Part shown: one piece after another, positions 59,747-64,000 of the stretch | Layout: each line of letters starts with the position of its first letter | How positions within the stretch are numbered: the stretch's first letter is position 1 | Notes under the pieces: model-generated | What the model was told of the DNA's origin: nothing | Databases searched by the model: none | The model's input: only the letters and a program-made list of their open reading frames with translations | Source of the DNA: Brenneria salicis ATCC 15712 = DSM 30166 | GTDB taxonomy: Bacteria; Pseudomonadota; Gammaproteobacteria; Enterobacterales; Enterobacteriaceae | NCBI RefSeq assembly: GCF_003315515.1 | Contig: NZ_QNRY01000009.1 | Span: 28,898-92,897, forward strand | Direction of reading: 5' to 3' | Length of the DNA: 64,000 bases | Program-made: the position numbers and the translations under genes

Positions 59747-62700
59747 ATGCTGAACGATATTCTGACGCGCGTGGCCCGTGTCGGCGCCATGCACGCGGGC
59801 AACCGTCCCCAACCGCCGGCAACGCGGCCGCAACCCTGCCAGGGCAAGCCGCCCACCTCGCCGGGCAAAACCATCAAACACAAAAGCTTTGGGGGAGCAT
59901 TTGTGGGAGCCATCGTTGGCGCACTGGTGGCCGCCATGGCGGTAGCGGTGGTCGGTACCGGAGGAATGGGCGCGGCGCTGGTTATCGGTGCGGTCAAACT
60001 GGCTGCCGGATTCGGTGCGGTGAGTTTGTTGGGCGGGCTTATCAACAGCGTGTCCAACAAGGTTTCCGCAATGATCGACAGCGGTTCACCATCGTTCGGA
60101 CCAGTATCCGGCGGTTCCGACAATGTGTTCGTGGAAAAAAAACCGGTGTCGCGTGCCACGATGGATACGGTGGCCTGTACCAAACACAACTCGCCGCAAT
60201 TGATTGCCCAGGGCAGCGAGACAGTGTATGTCAACGGCGCGCCCGCGGCGCGGATCGATGATAAGACGGTATGCGGCGCGACCATCAAGGAGGGCGCCGC
60301 CACGGTATTCTTCGGTTCCGGCCAAGCCACCCATCTGGAGATTGCCGACGAGTTCAGCTGGTGGGAGAAGGCGCTGCTTATCGCGGTCGAATTTCTGGTG
60401 CCGCCCAGCCGGGGCATGTTCAAAGGGCTGGCAAAGTTGTTCAGGCGCGGGCCGACCGCCGTGCTTAAAGGCATGCGCGCCGGCGCGTTGAGAACATTAG
60501 TGGGGCTACGGTGTGCGACCCGCTGTGCCAGCAAGGGATTCAAAAACAGCAAAGGTCTCGCACGTATCAAGCAAGCAACCCGGGGATTTCTGAAAGACCC
60601 GGTGTATATCGCCAGCGGCGAAGTGATTGAATTCCGGCAGAATTTCGAGCTCGGCCAGACCTTGCCGTTGCGCTTTGAGCGCACCTACCGTTCCCTTGCC
60701 ACACACATCGGGCTGCTGGGACATGGCTGGCATGACACCTGGAGCGAAGTCGCCAGAGTCAGCCGGGACGGTCTCAACACCCATGTGGTGATCTCCCTGG
60801 CGCAGGGATATGACATTGACTTCACCTTCCATCAGGACGTGAAGGTGGTGTTCTGCCCACACTATCCCGAGTTCACACTGCACCGCCGCGATGACGGCTT
60901 TTATCTGTGGCACCGTGACAGTCGCACCTGGCGGGCTTTCACCGTGCCGCAGGCGGACAGGCTGCTGCTGTCGGCTATCTATGATCCCCACGACAACCGC
61001 ATCGACCTGATACGCACGCCGAAGGGCTATCTGCGTCGGGTACGGCACAGCGACGGCATCGAGTTGCTGCTGGTGTGGCAGGGGGAATTCCTGCGCGAGA
61101 TCCAGCGTATCGACGGCGGTCAAAAAACACGGCTGGCGGAGTACCAGCAGGATGAGCGCGGCAGGCTGGTGCAAGCGAATGCCACGCATGCCTATCACCT
61201 GAACTACGAGTATGACGCAAACAATCGGCTGACGCGCTGGCACGACAACGACCAGACCTGGGCGCGTTACGAGTACGACGCGCAGGGCCGATGCGTCTAC
61301 ACCACCTGCGCCGACGGTTTTCTGACCGCCCGCTTCGACTATCTTGATGACCGGGTGGTGATGCTCGACGGCCACAACCAGCGCAGCGAGTTCGGTTTCA
61401 ATGACCTCTCGCTGATGAGTTGGAAAAAATCGCCGCTGGGTCATGTCACCCGCTATAAGTACGACGAGTACGGCAATCTGCTACGGGAAATCTCCCCGGC
61501 TGGACGGGTGGTCGCGTTCAGCTACCTGGATGATACCGGGCTGGTAAGCCAGTTCACCGACGGCAGCGGTCATGTCTGGCACTACGACTACGACGAGGCG
61601 CAACGACTGTGCGGTATCGCCGATCCGCTGGGACGCACCTGGCACTGGACTTACGATGATGCCGGCAACCCGGAAAAACTGACCGGGCCGGATGCCAGCG
61701 AAATATGTTTCAGCTGGAACCGTTACGGTCTGCTCACCCAGGTCAGCACCCAGACCGGGGAGGTGCAGGCACGCCTGCACTACGACCAGCAAGACCGGAT
61801 AGTGCAATGGCAGCGCCCGGACGGGGCGCAATTCCGGCTGGGCTATCGCCGGGCAAGCTGGAAGCTGCCGGAACAACTGATACGCCCGGACGACAGGAAA
61901 GAGCAGCGCAAGTACGACAAGCACAATAATCTGTTGAGCTACGTGGATGGCAACGGCGCCGTTTGGCAGCAGACCTGGGGGCCTTTTGATTTGCTGACCG
62001 CGCACGGATGCGCAGGGGCGCACCTGGCGCTACGAGTACGACCGGGAAAGCCAGCAACTGATCGCAGTGATTGCCCCGGACGGCGACCGCTGGCAGTGGT
62101 GGCTGGATGCGGACGCCCGGGTTATCCGCGAACGGGACATGGCCGGAACGGAAACACACTACCGCTATGACGAGGACGGCAACTGCATCGAGGTGCGTAA
62201 TGGCGAAGGGGAAATCCGCCATTTTTTGTACGATGGTCGCGGGCTGCTGATAAAAGAAACGGCGCCGGACGACATGGTGCATTACCGCTATGACGCGGCA
62301 GGCAGGCTGACGGAGGTGGTTTCCCGAACCAGCCATGTGCAGAGGGAATACGACGCCCGTGACCGCGTGGTGCGCGAATGGTGCAACGGGACGGAAGTAA
62401 GGCGCCAATACCAGGGAGAAGCCCAAAACGTTACCCGAACGCTTCGCTGGGACGAGGAGGATGAGAGCCAGGCGCTGACCAGCGCCTTTCACTACAGCGC
62501 CACCGGGGAGTTGCGGCAGGTGCAGTTGCCGGACGGGGTGGAACTGACGCTGACGCACGATGCGGCGGGACGGGAATCGGCCCGCACGGGCGGCAGTGGA
62601 TTTATGCAGTGCCGGGAGTACAGTGTGATGGGCTGGCTGACGCGCGAGATGAGCGGACAGCAGCAGGACGGTCATTTGCAGGCGCAACTGACGCGGGAGT

Positions 62701-63782
62701 ATCTGTATGACGGCGCGGGCAATCTGACCGGGGTGCGCCGTAACCGCGAGGCTGAAGGCTATCGGCTGGATGCGACAGGCCGGGTACTATCCTTGCTGTC
62801 GGGGGGCGCTGGCCGTCAGGTAGAAACGGTGGCGGAGTACGGCTATACCCGCGGCGGCCTGCCGCAGGAAGCGGGACGGCTGACCGAGTGGCAGGCCGGA
62901 CGGCTTATCCAGCGCGACGACACCCATTACCAGTACGACAAGGCCGGACGGTTGGTCAGAAAACAGGTGGTGCGGCCGGGCTACCGGCCACAGGTGTGGC
63001 AGTACCGCTGGGACAGCCGCAACCAGCTTCGAGTCGTGGATACGCCCACCGGCGAGCGTTGGTTCTACCGCTACGACCCGTTTGGCCGTCGTATCGGCAA
63101 GCGCTGTGAACAGCGGCATGAAACGGTGCGCTACCTGTGGGACGGCGATCAGATAGCCGAAGTGCGCCACTATCGACAAGGCGAACTCACCCACCGCCGT
63201 CACTGGGTCCATAATGGCTGGGAACTGGTGGTGCAGCAGCGGCAAAAGGCCGATGGCGGCTGGGAAACGGATTTTGTGACCAGCAGCCAGAACGGGGAGC
63301 CACAGGCGCTGTTCAAACCGGACGGCGAATTACGCTGGCAGGCGCCGAAAGCGACGCTGTGGGGCCAGCGGCATACAGAACCCTCCGAAAGCCCCGACCC
63401 CGGTCTGGCGTTCGCCGGACAGTATCGTGACAGTGAAAGTGCGCTATGCTATAACAGATTTCGCTATTATGATCCGGCGGGTGGGTGTTATGTTTCGCAG
63501 GACCCGATAGGGGTGCTGGGGGGAGAGAGTAACTACGGGTATGTTCATAACCCGGTCTGTTGGGTTGATCCGTTTGGGTTGGCTGGGTGTTCCAAAGAGT
63601 TAGCACAAAGAAAAGCACAGGAACTTCGTGATAGTGCTACATCAAATACACAAAGAAGTAAGTTACCCAGAGCAACATCAGCGGTAGTCGATAAGGCTAC
63701 AGGTAAAGTCTATTATGGATTCAGTGGGCGACCTCTTCCTAATTCTATTCACCCTCATTTGGCAGAAAGAATGCCTAAATAA
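59747..63782 (+). pseudogene. Rhs-PAAR type VI effector, frameshifted and with truncated toxin tip
   Basis: N-terminal part: pre-helices around residues 48-105, PAAR spike cap about 115-200, then Rhs/YD repeats. At 61999-62003 the frame breaks: the expected CGCGCGC run has lost two bases, so LLTA continues out of frame and ends at 62170, while the correct frame resumes and runs to 63782. Read together the gene has the complete Rhs core, including the closing DPIGVLGG-ESNYGYVHNP-VCWVDPFGL delimiter, then a short AT-rich tip. The tip ends early beside a transposase fragment. Native length would be over 1,340 residues; function is doubtful unless the frameshift is an error. Confidence 0.88.
63595..63782 (+). 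other. Truncated C-terminal toxin tip of the Rhs protein (YwqJ-like deaminase start)
   Basis: About 60 residues after the DPFGL delimiter. The segment with LPRATSAVVDKATGKVYYGF and SGRPLPNSIHPHLAERMP resembles the first part of YwqJ-type nucleic-acid deaminases. A stop follows Met-Pro-Lys, before the Cys/His/Glu zinc and catalytic motifs expected further on. Base composition is more AT-rich than the Rhs core, typical of swapped tips. Confidence 0.6.
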
Positions 63783-63797
63783 CTGATCCTAATATCG

Positions 63798-64000
63798 CTA
63801 CATTTTTACCAACCCATGATTCCCACCGGGGAATGGGCTGACAGTATTCATAAAGTGACGCCCTTTTTTCAGTAACTGCCACATTGAGCGGCACTGGTGG
63901 TTTCCGGTTATCGTTTCGTGCAGCGCCTGCCACAGCCGTTCAACATGATTTACCCAGGGCGAGTAAACCGGCTGATAAATAACACGAAACTTCGGATTCT
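63798..64000 (-). mobile_element. IS630-family transposase, C-terminal fragment continuing past the window
   Basis: Minus-strand frame from the window end reads FRVIYQPVYSPWVNHVERLW, then QALHETITGNHQCRSMWQLL and ends LVKM at 63798. SPWVNHVERLW holds the last catalytic Glu of the DDE site in IS630/Tc1-type transposases. The element's inner end lies between the Rhs stop and 63798; its exact boundary and target duplication cannot be set without the other end. Confidence 0.8.

Noticed and set aside
60506..61444. Long minus-strand open frame (312 codons) opposite the Rhs core
   Set aside because: It is the antisense of a strongly conserved, GC-rich YD-repeat region and has no protein-like features or ribosome site.

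Overview
The window looks like chromosomal DNA of a plant-associated enterobacterium of the family Pectobacteriaceae (Brenneria, Pectobacterium, Dickeya or Lonsdalea type). The evidence is Escherichia coli-like gene order in long blocks (glpFKX-fpr-yiiR-yiiQ-tpiA; pfkA-fieF; cpxP/cpxRA; ugpBAECQ; livK-H-M-G-F; panM, rpoH, ftsX-E-Y, rsmD; zntA, tusA, yhhQ, dcrB; yhjD, kdgK). Lineage-specific inserts interrupt these blocks: a type III effector with its chaperone behind a Hrp-box-like promoter, two chemoreceptors, a KdgR-like box at kdgK, and an orphan type VI hcp-vgrG-eag-rhs cluster. No tRNA, rRNA or CRISPR array was seen.

Layout. 1-6.7 kb: glycerol uptake and phosphorylation (glpF, glpK), gluconeogenic fructose-1,6-bisphosphatase II (glpX), fpr, two small envelope genes and tpiA. 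6.7-8.8 kb: a structured repeat, then aguBA (agmatine to putrescine). 9.1-10.8 kb: a C58 (YopT/AvrPphB/HopC1-type) cysteine-protease effector and its CesT-like chaperone. 10.8-18.4 kb: pfkA, fieF, sotB, hupE and the Cpx envelope-stress system with a perfect CpxR box. 18.5-23.5 kb: an unrecognised secreted 719-aa protein paired with a DUF3142 protein, trmL, a Gln-rich periplasmic protein and an AEC transporter. 23.5-28.8 kb: the glycerol-3-phosphate importer operon ugpBAECQ behind a run of four PhoB half-sites. 29-33 kb: two chemoreceptors. 33-39 kb: an aminotransferase and the liv branched-chain amino acid operon, in which livG and livH are broken. 39-56.4 kb: housekeeping genes (panM, rpoH, ftsXEY, rsmD, zntA, tusA, yhhQ, dcrB, a Tat-exported flavoprotein, yhhS, yhjD, a tautomerase, kdgK). 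56.7-64 kb: hcp, vgrG, an Eag chaperone and an Rhs-PAAR effector that is frameshifted and whose toxin tip is cut short next to an IS630-type transposase fragment.

The most notable signals are: (1) the effector/chaperone pair with its Hrp-box-like promoter between aguB and pfkA; (2) decay of the LIV-I transporter, with a 25-bp deletion at an apparent 5-bp repeat in livG and a +1 insertion plus a large in-frame deletion in livH; (3) a repeat family whose copies keep two hairpins while the stem sequences change, one copy lying between the Pho boxes and ugpB; (4) the inactivated Rhs effector; (5) replacements of nearly invariant residues (GlpF first NPA to SPA, TpiA loop 6 GTGK to GTCK) and a 7-residue deletion in a chemoreceptor HAMP domain. 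With the yhhS 5' frameshift, the number of lesions suggests either relaxed selection or an imperfect assembly; read-level checking would tell them apart.
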